Shown in pieces: positions 8,570 to 18,274 of a stretch of DNA of 64,000 nucleotides (its first letter is position 1; each line of letters opens with the position of its first letter). A model generated the notes under the pieces. The model did not search any database. It was given only the letters and a program-made list of their open reading frames with translations, and was not told the origin of the DNA. Source of the DNA: G965200765 sp965203865. GTDB lineage: Bacteria; Pseudomonadota; Gammaproteobacteria; Arenicellales; JAJDZL01. Both the position numbers and the translations under genes were made by a program. The DNA is taken from NCBI GenBank assembly GCA_965203865.1, contig OZ241916.1, positions 2,046,001 to 2,110,000 on the forward strand, read 5' to 3'.

Positions 8570-8861
8570 GTCTTGTTATGAGTATTGCGAATCAAAAATA
8601 GGCAGTACCAATGCAATAAATGGACACGTTCTCTGGTGAAGTCAGTTGCAAATCTACCTAAATCTACGCAATGGTGTCATCAAGGCAATCCGAGAACTCA
8701 TTGGATAAATTCGGTAGGGAACAGAATTGTATAACAAACGGAGTAATGTTCTACAATCAATTCTGGATTAGCAAAGATTTGGCTGATTTATCAACTTAAA
8801 GAGATTGCTCAGCGATATTTAAAAAACTTGGGCTTGGGCACTTATGCTCAGAGGCAAGCAA

Positions 8862-11800
8862 CTAAGGTTGAGGTCTGTCACTATCGCTGTCAAATGTCAA
8901 ATCAAATATATTGTCTTCCATCCATTTTTTGAAATCTTCATCATCTGAATAACGCCTGAAGAATTCTGTATCGTCATTAATAAATTCATTCACTACCCGA
9001 TTGAGCACTTTCTTAAGTTCAATTCGGGCATTTTGCCTGTCTCCGCTACCAACTGCATTTTGATAAGCATTATCTGCTTTTACCCTGTCGGGAATGTCCC
9101 TTGAAATGAGCCGTTCAATTCTGTCTTTGTCTCTCCAAGAAATATTTCCATATCGATCGTTGAAATCTTCAATGATTTTCGATAATGGACTCAAGTCAGC
9201 TTCCGAAACGCCCGCTCCACCTTCGGGTGAAACAGGGTCTATTTCTGCATCTTTTTCATCCAATGATATTCTTTGTACAGCTTTCTTTTCCACTCTGTAA
9301 CTATCCATGTCAATAGCTTGAAGTATGCCATGTGAAAGATCTTCCTCAACTGGTGCAGGCAGTTTTGGCACCAGAAAATTAAGAAAAATGGACAGTTTTT
9401 CCCATTCGCTGTTTGTATAAGGCAATACCATTGAGAGAAATCCATACAGTCTGATAAATGCTTTCGCTGCACTCTTGAACTCTACCTGCTGGTCTTCGTT
9501 GAGACTGGTTGTGTAAATCCCCACACAACGATCCAAAATGGGGTGAAGCTGGCTCACATCAGCATCTCCGAGATAGCGCTCTACGAGTTCATCGACTTGT
9601 GCTGCAGAATAGATCTGATGGTCATCAAGTGTAGACTTCATATCGTGGAGTTTGTTGGGGTCTGTCTCATCGGCCAATATTGTGGATTGGTAGTAGTCGG
9701 CAAATGAGAGCCCAATCACTTCCGAGTCATTGTGAAAATCAAGTACAAATGTATCCTTTTTCTGGGGATGGGAACGATTCAGTCTTGACAAGGTTTGAAC
9801 TGCTTTTATACCAGACAAGGTTTTGTCTACATACATCGTATGCAGCAGTGTTTCGTCGTATCCAGTTTGAAACTTGTCGGCGCAAACAAGAAACCGGTAG
9901 GGTTCTTTTCGAATCATTTCTGAAATTTTGTTTGATGGAAAATTGTTCATGGAAGCTTCCGTCAATTTATTTCCGTCGTGATCAAAATCCCCTGAAAAGG
10001 CAACTATTGCCTGATACGGCAACTTGAGTTCCGAGAGATATTTCGTGATGGCGTAGTAGTATTGAATTGCCTGCTCTATTCCATTCGTAACCACCATTGC
10101 TCTCGCTTCGCCGCCCAGTTTCTTTGGCTTGTACACCTGACTATGAAAGTGGTCCACCATAATTTCGGCTTTAAGCCGAATTGCATGGCCGTGATGTTCA
10201 ACATAGCGACGAAGTTTCTTGTTTGCTTTTCTCTTGTCAAAATCAGGGTCATCTTCAATGGTCTTGGTCAATCGAATAAAGCTTTTTACTGGTGTATAGT
10301 GCTGAAGTACATCCAGAATAAATCCTTCCTGAATGGCCTGCTTCATAGAATAATTGTGGAATGGGTGATATCTGACCGTGCCGTCAGATTGATTTTCGGG
10401 CGTTCCAAAAATTTCCAGGGTTTTGCTTTTGGGGGTTGCTGTAAATGCAAAGTAACTGGCATTTGTTAACAGTTTTCTTGCTTCCATCAAACGGTTGATT
10501 TGATCTTCGAAGCTCTCTTCTTCCTGTATTTCTCCCTTTTCTGAAAGAACTCCCGAAATAGCGGCACCTGTTTTACCGCCTTGGCTGGAATGTGCCTCAT
10601 CAATAATGATGGCAAACGCTCTGCCCCGTTGCTCGTTGCCAATATCTTCAAGGATAATTGGAAACTTCTGCACGGTGGAAATAATGATTTTCTTTCCGCT
10701 TTCGATGAACTTGCGCAGGTCTCCAGAATTCTGTGCATGACCAACAGTAGATTGAACTTGTGTAAATTGCTTGATGGTTTCATCAATTTGCCTGTCCAGG
10801 ACAACGCGGTCAGTAACAACAATGATTGAGTCAAAGACAGATTGCCGGTTCTTCTCCAATCCGATGAGTTGATGTGCCAACCAAGCTATGGAATTTGATT
10901 TGCCGCTACCCGCCGAATGCTGAATTAAATATCGTTTTCCAACTCCATTTATTTCAGCATTTGCAAGCAATTTGCGCACTACATCAAGCTGATGATAGCG
11001 AGGCCAAATATGCTTTCTCCGAGTTTGATTTGTTTGCGTATCTTTTTCTTCTATTGCCTGAGCATAATTCTCGATAATATTAGCAAGACTTTCGCAGGCA
11101 AGTACTTCCCCCCATAGATAGTCGGTCATGACTCCTTGGGGATTGGGTAGGTTTCCTGCACCTTGATTCCATCCTTTATTGAACGGCAAAAATACGGATG
11201 CCTTGCCCTTGAGTTCTGTACAAAAATACACTTCTTTGTCATCTACGGCAAAGTGGACAACGCAACGCCCGGATTTGAACAATATCTCTTTAGGATTGCG
11301 ATCATGCTGATACTGTTTTACAGCATCCGAAACCGTTTGCTTTGTCAGGTTGTTCTTCAGTTCAAATGTTGCAACCGGCAGTCCATTGATGAACAGTCCG
11401 ATATCCAGAGCATGCTGTATATCGTTCGTGCTGTAGCGTAATTGTCTTGTTACTGAAAAACGATTGTCATCAAACAGTGCTTTGGCTTTTTCATTGTCAG
11501 CAGAAGGTGTGCCGTAAAAAAGATCCAATTCGAGTGAATGATGCTTGATTCCATTTCGGAGTACATGAATAGTGCCTTTTCTGTCAATTTCACTTTTTAG
11601 CCGACTGAGAAACTTTCTTCTCGTTGTGTTGTCTTCGTTCAACGAGAGAGAATCCCCTGCTTTTGGCTGAGTTTTGTTTAAAAATGCCGCCAGCTGCACC
11701 AAGTCAACGCAAAATTCCCGGTTGTAGTCGTGTGAATTTCCACAGATCCATCCCGTTCCACCAGATATGCTATCTACATCTGCTGGTAAACTTGGCTTAG

Positions 11801-11879
11801 CCGGAGGGTCGCAAGGCTTACCAGTCAATCCCCTGCAAATTAGTCGCTCCAGTCCGCGCTCTGAAGTATCCGTTGTCAT
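8862..11879 (-). CDS. hsdR: Type I restriction enzyme, R (motor/nuclease) subunit
   Basis: A 1005-residue HsdR. The N-terminal nuclease has a PD-(D/E)xK-like core with D159 and ELK (E173, K175). The SF2 translocase motor follows: Walker A HSAGSGKSNS at 321-330, DEAH at 427-430 (IIIDEAHSSQGG), FTATPK near 478, and a C-terminal RecA-like lobe with FQTGYDETLLHTMYVDK and QTLSRLNRSHP. The C-terminal helical region contacts the methylase. It is the last gene of the operon, 45 bp downstream of the AlbA_2 gene. All motifs are intact, so it should be functional if an active M2S complex is formed. It cleaves DNA lacking the host's adenine methylation after ATP-driven translocation. Confidence 0.95.
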   Translation of the reverse strand: MTTDTSERGLERLICRGLTGKPCDPPAKPSLPADVDSISGGTGWICGNSHDYNREFCVDLVQLAAFLNKTQPKAGDSLSLNEDNTTRRKFLSRLKSEIDRKGTIHVLRNGIKHHSLELDLFYGTPSADNEKAKALFDDNRFSVTRQLRYSTNDIQHALDIGLFINGLPVATFELKNNLTKQTVSDAVKQYQHDRNPKEILFKSGRCVVHFAVDDKEVYFCTELKGKASVFLPFNKGWNQGAGNLPNPQGVMTDYLWGEVLACESLANIIENYAQAIEEKDTQTNQTRRKHIWPRYHQLDVVRKLLANAEINGVGKRYLIQHSAGSGKSNSIAWLAHQLIGLEKNRQSVFDSIIVVTDRVVLDRQIDETIKQFTQVQSTVGHAQNSGDLRKFIESGKKIIISTVQKFPIILEDIGNEQRGRAFAIIIDEAHSSQGGKTGAAISGVLSEKGEIQEEESFEDQINRLMEARKLLTNASYFAFTATPKSKTLEIFGTPENQSDGTVRYHPFHNYSMKQAIQEGFILDVLQHYTPVKSFIRLTKTIEDDPDFDKRKANKKLRRYVEHHGHAIRLKAEIMVDHFHSQVYKPKKLGGEARAMVVTNGIEQAIQYYYAITKYLSELKLPYQAIVAFSGDFDHDGNKLTEASMNNFPSNKISEMIRKEPYRFLVCADKFQTGYDETLLHTMYVDKTLSGIKAVQTLSRLNRSHPQKKDTFVLDFHNDSEVIGLSFADYYQSTILADETDPNKLHDMKSTLDDHQIYSAAQVDELVERYLGDADVSQLHPILDRCVGIYTTSLNEDQQVEFKSAAKAFIRLYGFLSMVLPYTNSEWEKLSIFLNFLVPKLPAPVEEDLSHGILQAIDMDSYRVEKKAVQRISLDEKDAEIDPVSPEGGAGVSEADLSPLSKIIEDFNDRYGNISWRDKDRIERLISRDIPDRVKADNAYQNAVGSGDRQNARIELKKVLNRVVNEFINDDTEFFRRYSDDEDFKKWMEDNIFDLTFDSDSDRPQP

Positions 11880-11924
11880 GGCTTACATTTGTTCATTGCT
11901 CATCAACAAAGAAGCAGCTAAATC

Positions 11925-13391
11925 TCATGCCCAATACGGAACATACTTCACGTCTTTTTGCGATGCATCCTTGTCCATCGGCTTGATAAGGCCTGCCTTT
12001 ACTGCCTCATGAATGTAGTGCGAAACAGTTGCCTTGTTTTTCTCATCTAGCCCAAATCGCTCTTGTAAAGATGAAATTGTTAATGCCCCTTTTTGAACAT
12101 ACTTCAAGCTGGCATGCATATAGCAAGCCTGGAGGCGTTCAGTATCAGACATTTCAACAACAGATTTAGGACCAAAAAGAACAACTCGAGTGTGGCTCGG
12201 AAAAATTTCGAATTTTGGTGAAGGAAGGTGGCTGTATTCAATTTGCTCAACAACTTTGTCAATTCCAATTCCGCGTTCTTCACACAAGTCGAAACGACGC
12301 ATTAGAGAAACAAGGGCTTCATTCCGCGAAACAGGCGGGTAGTCCAATATTCGCTGCACCTCTACAAGCGGTGCCCCCGGATTTGTAATCTCTATCCTGT
12401 TATTGAAAATTTCTACTTCGGGTCCGGTTCCCCTCATCAAAAAGTCTTGGTGTATAAGAGCGTTTGCGACTAGTTCACGAATAGCGATAGCAGGAAATAC
12501 CCTTATCTCCTTGCGGTAGATACGCTCAACAACTTCATAATTAACAAGATAGCTTTCAATTGAATCAATAATAAGGTCAAAGCCCACCGCATATCCCTTG
12601 CATATTTCTTTTGTCCTTGATTCAACAGTTTTACTGTTTCCAAAATATTGAGAAATTCTGAGTGCCTTGCGCTTTAAATGAGGAAAGTCTTTTAAATCTC
12701 TGGCAAACAGAATGGCACCCAAATTGGTAATATTCCAACTGCCAGCATCATTGGGCACAATCAGTTCTTCCTGCTTCAAAATGCCCAGAATTGTTTCTCG
12801 GGTGTTGGGAATCGGAATTTTCAGCAAATTGAAATAGGCTGTGTAATCAATTGTATGAAGGATTGATTCCTCGTCTATCCGTTCAGCTGCAATTTCTTTT
12901 TCGAATCGAACGACATCAAACATTTTCCAAAGAGCTCGTTCTTTCTCGGGATATTCCCTGAGACACTTCTTTGATGTACCAATGCGTATATACTCAATTC
13001 CGCTAAATGCTACTGGTTTGTACGATGCAGAATCAACTTCAAGTACCACTACAGGCTTGTCATCCACCATAATTTCGAAAAATCTGAAATCCATGCGAGG
13101 TTCAAGAAGTCGCAGTAGCCAATTTTCCAGCGGTTCATTTCCTTTCTTTGCGGTAAAAGGATTGAAATTCGTGCCTACAATTTCATGTGTTCCGTTCTTT
13201 ACTCCCCACACCATGTAGGCATTAACTTTTTGATAAAGAGCCGCTGAATTTGCGAGAGCTGATATGTACTCGCCAATTCTTTGTGGATTGGCATTATTGA
13301 CCTTGAACTCAATCCACTCAGTTTCATGGGGTTGCTTGCACAATTCCCGTACAAGGTCAATCAAGTAATCAGTGGGGTAAGGCGGTGTCAT
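11925..13391 (-). CDS. AlbA_2/Schlafen-type putative DNA-binding protein with AAA_4/helicase-like C-terminal domain
   Basis: A 488-residue protein. The N-terminal AlbA_2 (divergent AAA_4, Schlafen-like) domain starts with ETEWIEFKVNN near 24-34 and continues through GEYISALANSAAL and AYMVWGVKNGTHEIVGTNF. The middle segment contains RELVANALIHQDFLMRG and the GHKL-like pattern VEIFNNRIEITNPG..L, typical of the 'ATP-binding protein' family (COG2865). A C-terminal winged-helix part (ISSLQERFGLDEKNKATVSHYIHEAVKAG) follows. It is embedded between hsdS and hsdR. This is a common guest in type I restriction operons; proposed roles are transcriptional regulation or an added defence activity, neither shown here. 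Confidence 0.8.
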   Translation of the reverse strand: MTPPYPTDYLIDLVRELCKQPHETEWIEFKVNNANPQRIGEYISALANSAALYQKVNAYMVWGVKNGTHEIVGTNFNPFTAKKGNEPLENWLLRLLEPRMDFRFFEIMVDDKPVVVLEVDSASYKPVAFSGIEYIRIGTSKKCLREYPEKERALWKMFDVVRFEKEIAAERIDEESILHTIDYTAYFNLLKIPIPNTRETILGILKQEELIVPNDAGSWNITNLGAILFARDLKDFPHLKRKALRISQYFGNSKTVESRTKEICKGYAVGFDLIIDSIESYLVNYEVVERIYRKEIRVFPAIAIRELVANALIHQDFLMRGTGPEVEIFNNRIEITNPGAPLVEVQRILDYPPVSRNEALVSLMRRFDLCEERGIGIDKVVEQIEYSHLPSPKFEIFPSHTRVVLFGPKSVVEMSDTERLQACYMHASLKYVQKGALTISSLQERFGLDEKNKATVSHYIHEAVKAGLIKPMDKDASQKDVKYVPYWA

Positions 13392-13448
13392 AGCTATTAT
13401 CGAGATAAGCCTGCCAAGTTCATCTTTAGAATAAATTTCAACAATGAA

Positions 13449-14813
13449 TTATTGTGGTTGATTGAGTGTTTCTGAATCATCACTATCTTGCGGTAAATTC
13501 AATGCTGCTTCCCGTACGTCCAGTTTACCAGTAACTACATCGGATATTAATCTGGTATGATACTCCTGCATCAAATCAATCTGACGGTTGCAAAGATTGA
13601 TGTTCGAATCTATTCTTTCGGTAGCTTCATTCAGAAAATTTACAATAGTAGTTTGCTCTTGGAGAGGGGGAATTGGAATCTTGAGTGTTGCAAACTTTTC
13701 TACTGTAAAGTGAGAAATTGTGGCTTTACTATTTATGGCCTCAAACCATCCACGTGCGGATATAGATGCCATTATGTATTGCAAATAGTTGTTTGAACAG
13801 AGTTTCAAAGGACGTACTCGATGTAGAGCATTCTGAATAATCGTGTTTTTTTCAGGTTCAAATTTAACTAATCCACAACGGCCTCCTTCACCGCCTTCAC
13901 ACACAAGTAAGTCACCTGAATGAACGGAAAATTGTTGAATCTCTTTGGGAGTAGCCCACATAGTAGGCAGGTTAGAATTTTGAATTGAAAACCATTGAAC
14001 ATGCTGTGCCTTGAAGTAAAGTACTTTTTTGTCTGAAACATTGATTTGTACAGACTGTAACATTTTGCCAAGCTGAATTTCATAGTGACTTTTTGCAAAA
14101 CTAGTTGTCCAATGCTCTGGAATCTCACCTAACCATTCAATTCCAGAATCCTTGAGCTGAGTATTCGAATCCAAACCTCGTGTAACTGCACTATGAATAA
14201 TGGCTTGTTTCTGTTCTTTGAATAGTTCAACTAATTTCTTTTTCGCTTGCAAAAATTTCTGTATTCGCTTATCCATATAATCCAAATAGCGAACAATTGC
14301 TTTTTGTTCTGATTTTGGCGGTAAGCACAATTGAATTAGTTTGAAATGTTCAGGTCTCAAACTCCACATATCTGAAGCTATACCGTAAGACCAACGCTCG
14401 GCTTCTGTTTTAAACTGCGGGGACCGAAATAACCAATGCAAGTATTTTGGATTACATATTTTTCGAGGACGTTGCACAACATATGCTGGGCTAACAATCC
14501 CGTTGAAATTTGACATGCCTATTGCCCCTTGCCAAGCGCGCATCTTGTTGTAGACAATGTCACCTACAGTCACTTGTTTATATTCAGATTTATCTGTTTT
14601 TGTTGTATCTTTTTGAGAAGTTTCTTCTAAAAGTTGAGACTGTTCTATAACACCATGTTGAATAGTAACAGATAGCATCTTTGCACTAGACCGACTTCGA
14701 AGTTTGCTCTCATCGAATAGAGCTCGATTCGGAAAAATTGCCCAGTGTATTGGTATATTACCCAGCCAATTGGAATTGATATTTTCAATTCTTGATAAGA
14801 GGTTAGCTTTCAA
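13449..14813 (-). CDS. hsdS: Type I restriction enzyme, S (specificity) subunit
   Basis: A 454-residue HsdS with the usual two target-recognition domains and two conserved helical spacers. TRD1 begins after NSNWLGNIPIHWAIFPN; the central repeat contains EQKAIVRYLDYMDKRIQKFLQAKKKLVELFKEQKQAII; TRD2 begins after DSGIEWLGEIPEHWTTSF; the distal repeat contains EQTTIVNFLNEATERIDSNINLCNRQIDLMQEYHTRLISDVVTGKLDVR. These spacers set the gap between the two half-sites of the recognition sequence. The gene starts 7 bp after the DUF262 gene stop and is followed by the AlbA_2 gene. No repeats or inverted second hsdS were seen, so shuffling of specificity domains is not supported here; variation is at hsdM instead. 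Confidence 0.92.
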   Translation of the reverse strand: MKANLLSRIENINSNWLGNIPIHWAIFPNRALFDESKLRSRSSAKMLSVTIQHGVIEQSQLLEETSQKDTTKTDKSEYKQVTVGDIVYNKMRAWQGAIGMSNFNGIVSPAYVVQRPRKICNPKYLHWLFRSPQFKTEAERWSYGIASDMWSLRPEHFKLIQLCLPPKSEQKAIVRYLDYMDKRIQKFLQAKKKLVELFKEQKQAIIHSAVTRGLDSNTQLKDSGIEWLGEIPEHWTTSFAKSHYEIQLGKMLQSVQINVSDKKVLYFKAQHVQWFSIQNSNLPTMWATPKEIQQFSVHSGDLLVCEGGEGGRCGLVKFEPEKNTIIQNALHRVRPLKLCSNNYLQYIMASISARGWFEAINSKATISHFTVEKFATLKIPIPPLQEQTTIVNFLNEATERIDSNINLCNRQIDLMQEYHTRLISDVVTGKLDVREAALNLPQDSDDSETLNQPQ

Positions 14814-14820
14814 AATTTCT

Positions 14821-16635
14821 CTAAATTTTCAAAACCTTTGGATGCCAAATCACTTCAGCTAAGTTTAGATAGAGTTCTTGCCTAAGTTCAAGATCTTTTC
14901 TCTTGAATTCAGGATGTGATCGAAATTTCAGGCCGGAATCCTTGATGAACTGTGAAAACTCAGGATTATTCTCATATGCTCTTTCATGCAAACTTGCAGC
15001 AAGCCAATTTTGTGTAAGGTAATGCTCATACTTTTTATGGTAAATCATATCGCCATAACTCGCGTTAAATGTCTTTGGAAGCAAAAGTAAACCTCCCACT
15101 TGATTTCGATATTCTTCAAAATCGGCTTTGTGATCGAATTCGCCTTGATAACGCTCAAAATGATTAGCCCAAATATGCTCAATTTGATAATCTTTGCTTT
15201 GTATGTATTCGGTATAACGAGATTTAGTTGCATGACCCGATTTAATCTCAATATAGTCAGTCATTCTTGCCAATAATTTACGAACTTGAGGTTGATTATG
15301 TCTTAACCCAAATGTTCTGTTAGAAGTGAATTTTATTTCATCATTTTCTAAATCTTTACAAAGAAAATCGCGCAGTTCTTGAATTGGTTTTTGACGAATT
15401 TTGGAAATCAAATGAAACATTGGATCTCTCATACTACGCTCAGCAATAGTTTTCCAATTCCAAATATATCGATGAATTAGAATGTCAAGATATTGCGATA
15501 TTAATTTCAATTTTTGGTGAATATCATCCTCATTGTCAGACGGAACAAGAGCTGAAAGCAGAACTGGGAATTGAAGAGTAAAGTTGTTTTGATTGTTGTA
15601 GTAGATTGCCTCTAAACCATCTGTAAATTCATCAGCTGAGAGACGAATTTTTCTATACCATTTAGTATAAAAATCAAGATCTCGTTTGATAAACTCTACA
15701 AAATCCCCTGATTCAAAGAGTCCAATATCTTTCTCTTTATCACGGACCCACCGGTGAAATCCCGAGCCAACTTTATCAAAGTCTGGAATGTTTTTTGCAT
15801 ACTGGCTACGTAAGCAACTTTTTATAGCATTGCCCTCTTCGTCTTTCCCAATTTGATGTAAGCTAGTGATCCGCTCTTGCCAGATTTCGTTAACCTTTTC
15901 TCGTTCTTCAGAGGCATCAATCCTAGAAAATAAATACCCTTTTAACATATCAGCAGGGGTTAACGAAAGCCCACGGTCATTCATTGTTTCAAAAATTGTA
16001 TATGCATCCACAGCTGAATATGCTGTAATCTCAACCAAATAAACCTTTTCTGTTAGCCAGTCTGTAAAAAGAGGTAAATTTTCTACGATTACCTTGTCAG
16101 AAGAAAGTATCTGCTTTATTTCTTGATAACATGTAAGTATATTTTTTACAGACTTAGATTGTTCTTCATCATTTGGTATTTCTTGATCTTCAGATTTGAA
16201 AAGCTTGTTCATACAGTCCGTTCGTTTAGGGTCAGAACCAATATCAATATTAAAATTCAGCTCGCCAAACTTATCGGAGAAAATTAGAGGTAAAATCTGA
16301 CCTTGTAGGCTACTATTCGAGAGTCTGTGATAAATGTAAATCAAAAGAAGTGTAATTGAAGTCAATCTCTGTTGTCCATCTATGATAGTGCTGAAACTGT
16401 TTGTATCAGACTGACTGAGCATGATTGAACCGAGAAAATAATGTTTATATTTCTTCACATCTGTTCGTTCATGTCCTTCTATGTAGTTTAGAGAGAATTC
16501 ATGGGTTAAATCATTAAGTAGCTCAGTAATTTGTTTAGTTTCCCATTGAAATTCTCTTTGATAATAATCAATGGTAAATTTTTGATTATTGAGCACGCTA
16601 CTAATAGTTTTAGAACTGGCATTAATTTTATCCAT
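14821..16635 (-). CDS. DUF262/DUF1524 GmrSD-like protein (putative modification-dependent nuclease)
   Basis: About 604 residues. The N-terminal DUF262 domain has DYYQREFQWETKQITELL and the DGQQRLTSI motif near 85-94, the conserved NTP-binding/hydrolysis element of GmrS/BrxU proteins. The C-terminal DUF1524 part has YQIEHIWANH near 481-490 followed by NQVGGLLLLPKTFNASYGD, an HNH-like nuclease core. In GmrSD and BrxU this fusion cleaves DNA with modified cytosines, using NTPs. Here it sits inside a type I restriction operon, a common location for this fusion. The ATG at 16635 is preferred to a GTG three codons upstream, as GGAGAG lies about 11 nt before it. It could add restriction of modified phage DNA. 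Confidence 0.8.
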   Translation of the reverse strand: MDKINASSKTISSVLNNQKFTIDYYQREFQWETKQITELLNDLTHEFSLNYIEGHERTDVKKYKHYFLGSIMLSQSDTNSFSTIIDGQQRLTSITLLLIYIYHRLSNSSLQGQILPLIFSDKFGELNFNIDIGSDPKRTDCMNKLFKSEDQEIPNDEEQSKSVKNILTCYQEIKQILSSDKVIVENLPLFTDWLTEKVYLVEITAYSAVDAYTIFETMNDRGLSLTPADMLKGYLFSRIDASEEREKVNEIWQERITSLHQIGKDEEGNAIKSCLRSQYAKNIPDFDKVGSGFHRWVRDKEKDIGLFESGDFVEFIKRDLDFYTKWYRKIRLSADEFTDGLEAIYYNNQNNFTLQFPVLLSALVPSDNEDDIHQKLKLISQYLDILIHRYIWNWKTIAERSMRDPMFHLISKIRQKPIQELRDFLCKDLENDEIKFTSNRTFGLRHNQPQVRKLLARMTDYIEIKSGHATKSRYTEYIQSKDYQIEHIWANHFERYQGEFDHKADFEEYRNQVGGLLLLPKTFNASYGDMIYHKKYEHYLTQNWLAASLHERAYENNPEFSQFIKDSGLKFRSHPEFKRKDLELRQELYLNLAEVIWHPKVLKI

Positions 16636-16662
16636 GGGTGCCACATCTCTCCGTTATCTTAC

Positions 16663-17837
16663 TCAATTGCTGTATGTTAATTTCCTATTGTAAGCTTTTT
16701 GATAGATTTTAATGTCATTGGCTATCCATTTCCAGTTCTCTGAATTTTCAAGCTCTATTTCATGGATGTAGCCGTCATCATCAATTGATGTATTGAAACG
16801 AAACCACTCTCCTGTACGGGTTAGCATATCTATTTCAAATTCAATTTCTACATTTGAAAAAGACCACTCCATTCGCACTCCGCCATTCGGCGTTGGATAG
16901 GTATAGGGCAACGGCAAATGATCGGGGAAGTATTTGGCAAATAAATTTCCTAGCCAATCTAAACCTTCGCTGTCAGGAGCAACACCTTGGTCGCCATCAA
17001 GCCACCCGTCCTCCAATTTTTTTAGTGCTTCCAAAGAGAAAGGCACGTCAAGGGAATTTGGTGGAAAAATATTTGCAATTGAGTTCCAACGAACAATTCC
17101 ACCTTTATTGTCCAAATATGCCATTCCATCAACAAGCAATCTCTTTCTTTCACTATATCCATTGAATCCCGAAATAATCGTGTCTAAATGCTGATTCGAA
17201 ATACTTCCCTTAGTTCTTTTTCCGTCGGAAAATTCCATGTGAAAGGTCATTTTTTCTTGGTCTACCTCAGGTATAAACCCGCGAGTCTTTATGGCTTTCG
17301 GCTCAGATTGAGAAAGTTTTTTACATAATTGGTTCAAATGTCTTACTACTTCTGTTGTCAAAGTTACTGGGTCAGAGTACTTGTCCTTTGAAAATTCCAA
17401 AGATTCCTCTTCTTTTAAATTTCTCCCTATCTTTGCTACCTGTTTTAATAATTTTTTTGGCAAAACACTAACCAAAGCATCGTCTCCACTTGCAGAATGT
17501 ATTGAGTCAATAAAATCATCTCTGGCCAATTGAAACACTTCAAAACCCCATTCAAACTCGGCAACTCGCACTGGTGTTTATTAGGAACCAAATCCCATGT
17601 TAGAACAGCACTATCTGCTCTGATGCCACACAATGCAATGTGGCAACTGGAAATTTTATCTTTGATGTCAGTAGCTCTACTTTCAGGATATTCTTGCTGA
17701 AGTCTCCATTTGGCAATTTCAGTGATTAACTGCCCCAATGAACAAAAGTCCGCAAGTACATCTAAAGGAATTTGACCATTTTCAAATCGCTTTCCTTTAA
17801 GTAGGGATTGAAGAAACATTCTCGCTGCCTTATGCAC
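16663..17837 (-). pseudogene. Unknown protein of the restriction operon, split by a frameshift
   Basis: Two overlapping frames make one protein of about 391 residues. The 5' part (17837 down to about 17575) reads PLDVLADFCSLGQLITEIAKW and SAVLTWDLVPNKHQ; the 3' part continues in another frame with RVAEFEWGFEVFQLARDDF and ends NRKLTYSN. In the 3' frame a TAA stands four codons before the first usable GTG (17571), and there is no ribosome site, so two separate genes are unlikely. The switch lies near AATAAACACCAGTG, not in a homopolymer. The C-terminal segment includes GMAYLDNKGGIVRWNSIANI. I recognise no family. It could be a real lesion or an assembly indel. Position between hsdM and the DUF262 gene suggests a defence-related role. 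Confidence 0.6.
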
Positions 17838-17937
17838 AGTTTGAGGGGTTAAAAGAGTACCTGAACTATTATCTTAGTTCTTATTGCAACAAATTGAAAT
17901 TTATAGAAAAACAAAAATACTAAAAATTGAATTCGAT

Positions 17938-18274
17938 TCAGCCAAATATTTCTTTTAGCAATGTATTGGATTCTTTTGATAGTTCAAGTATGTCCGCTTG
18001 AATTTCTTCCAGCGACCTCATAGGCTTTGGCTTGTAGAAATACTTGTTAAAACTGATTTCATAGCCAATTTTTATGCTTTTTCTGTCATACCAAGCATCT
18101 TTCGCATACGGTAGTACCTCGCGTTGAATAAAACTTTCAATTCCTCCGTGCTCGGTAAGTGGAATTTGTTCGGTGTCTTGAAGACTGCCATCGGGTTCAT
18201 ATTCTACAACAACAGATTTTCCATTTACAGTTGCGGGAAATAGCCCTCGTAAAGGATCAGAACTACTATCATTA
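17938..18274 (-). other. Out-of-frame 3' end of hsdM (111 codons)
   Basis: Directly after the G run, the minus strand in the -1 frame stays open for 111 codons to the TGA at 17938-17940. The reading is NDSSSDPLRGLF..., then IESFIQREVLPYAKDAWYD, IGYEISFNKYFYKPKPMRSL and a final SLEEIQADILELSKESNTLLKEIFG. That ending is a typical C-terminus for large HsdM subunits. It joins the upstream frame if the tract has 11 G (or 14). It is therefore part of hsdM separated by tract length, not a separate gene; it has no start codon or ribosome site of its own. Confidence 0.85.

Noticed and set aside
13449..14813. Phase variation by shuffling of hsdS domains
   Set aside because: No second or partial hsdS, inverted repeats or recombinase gene is present in the operon.
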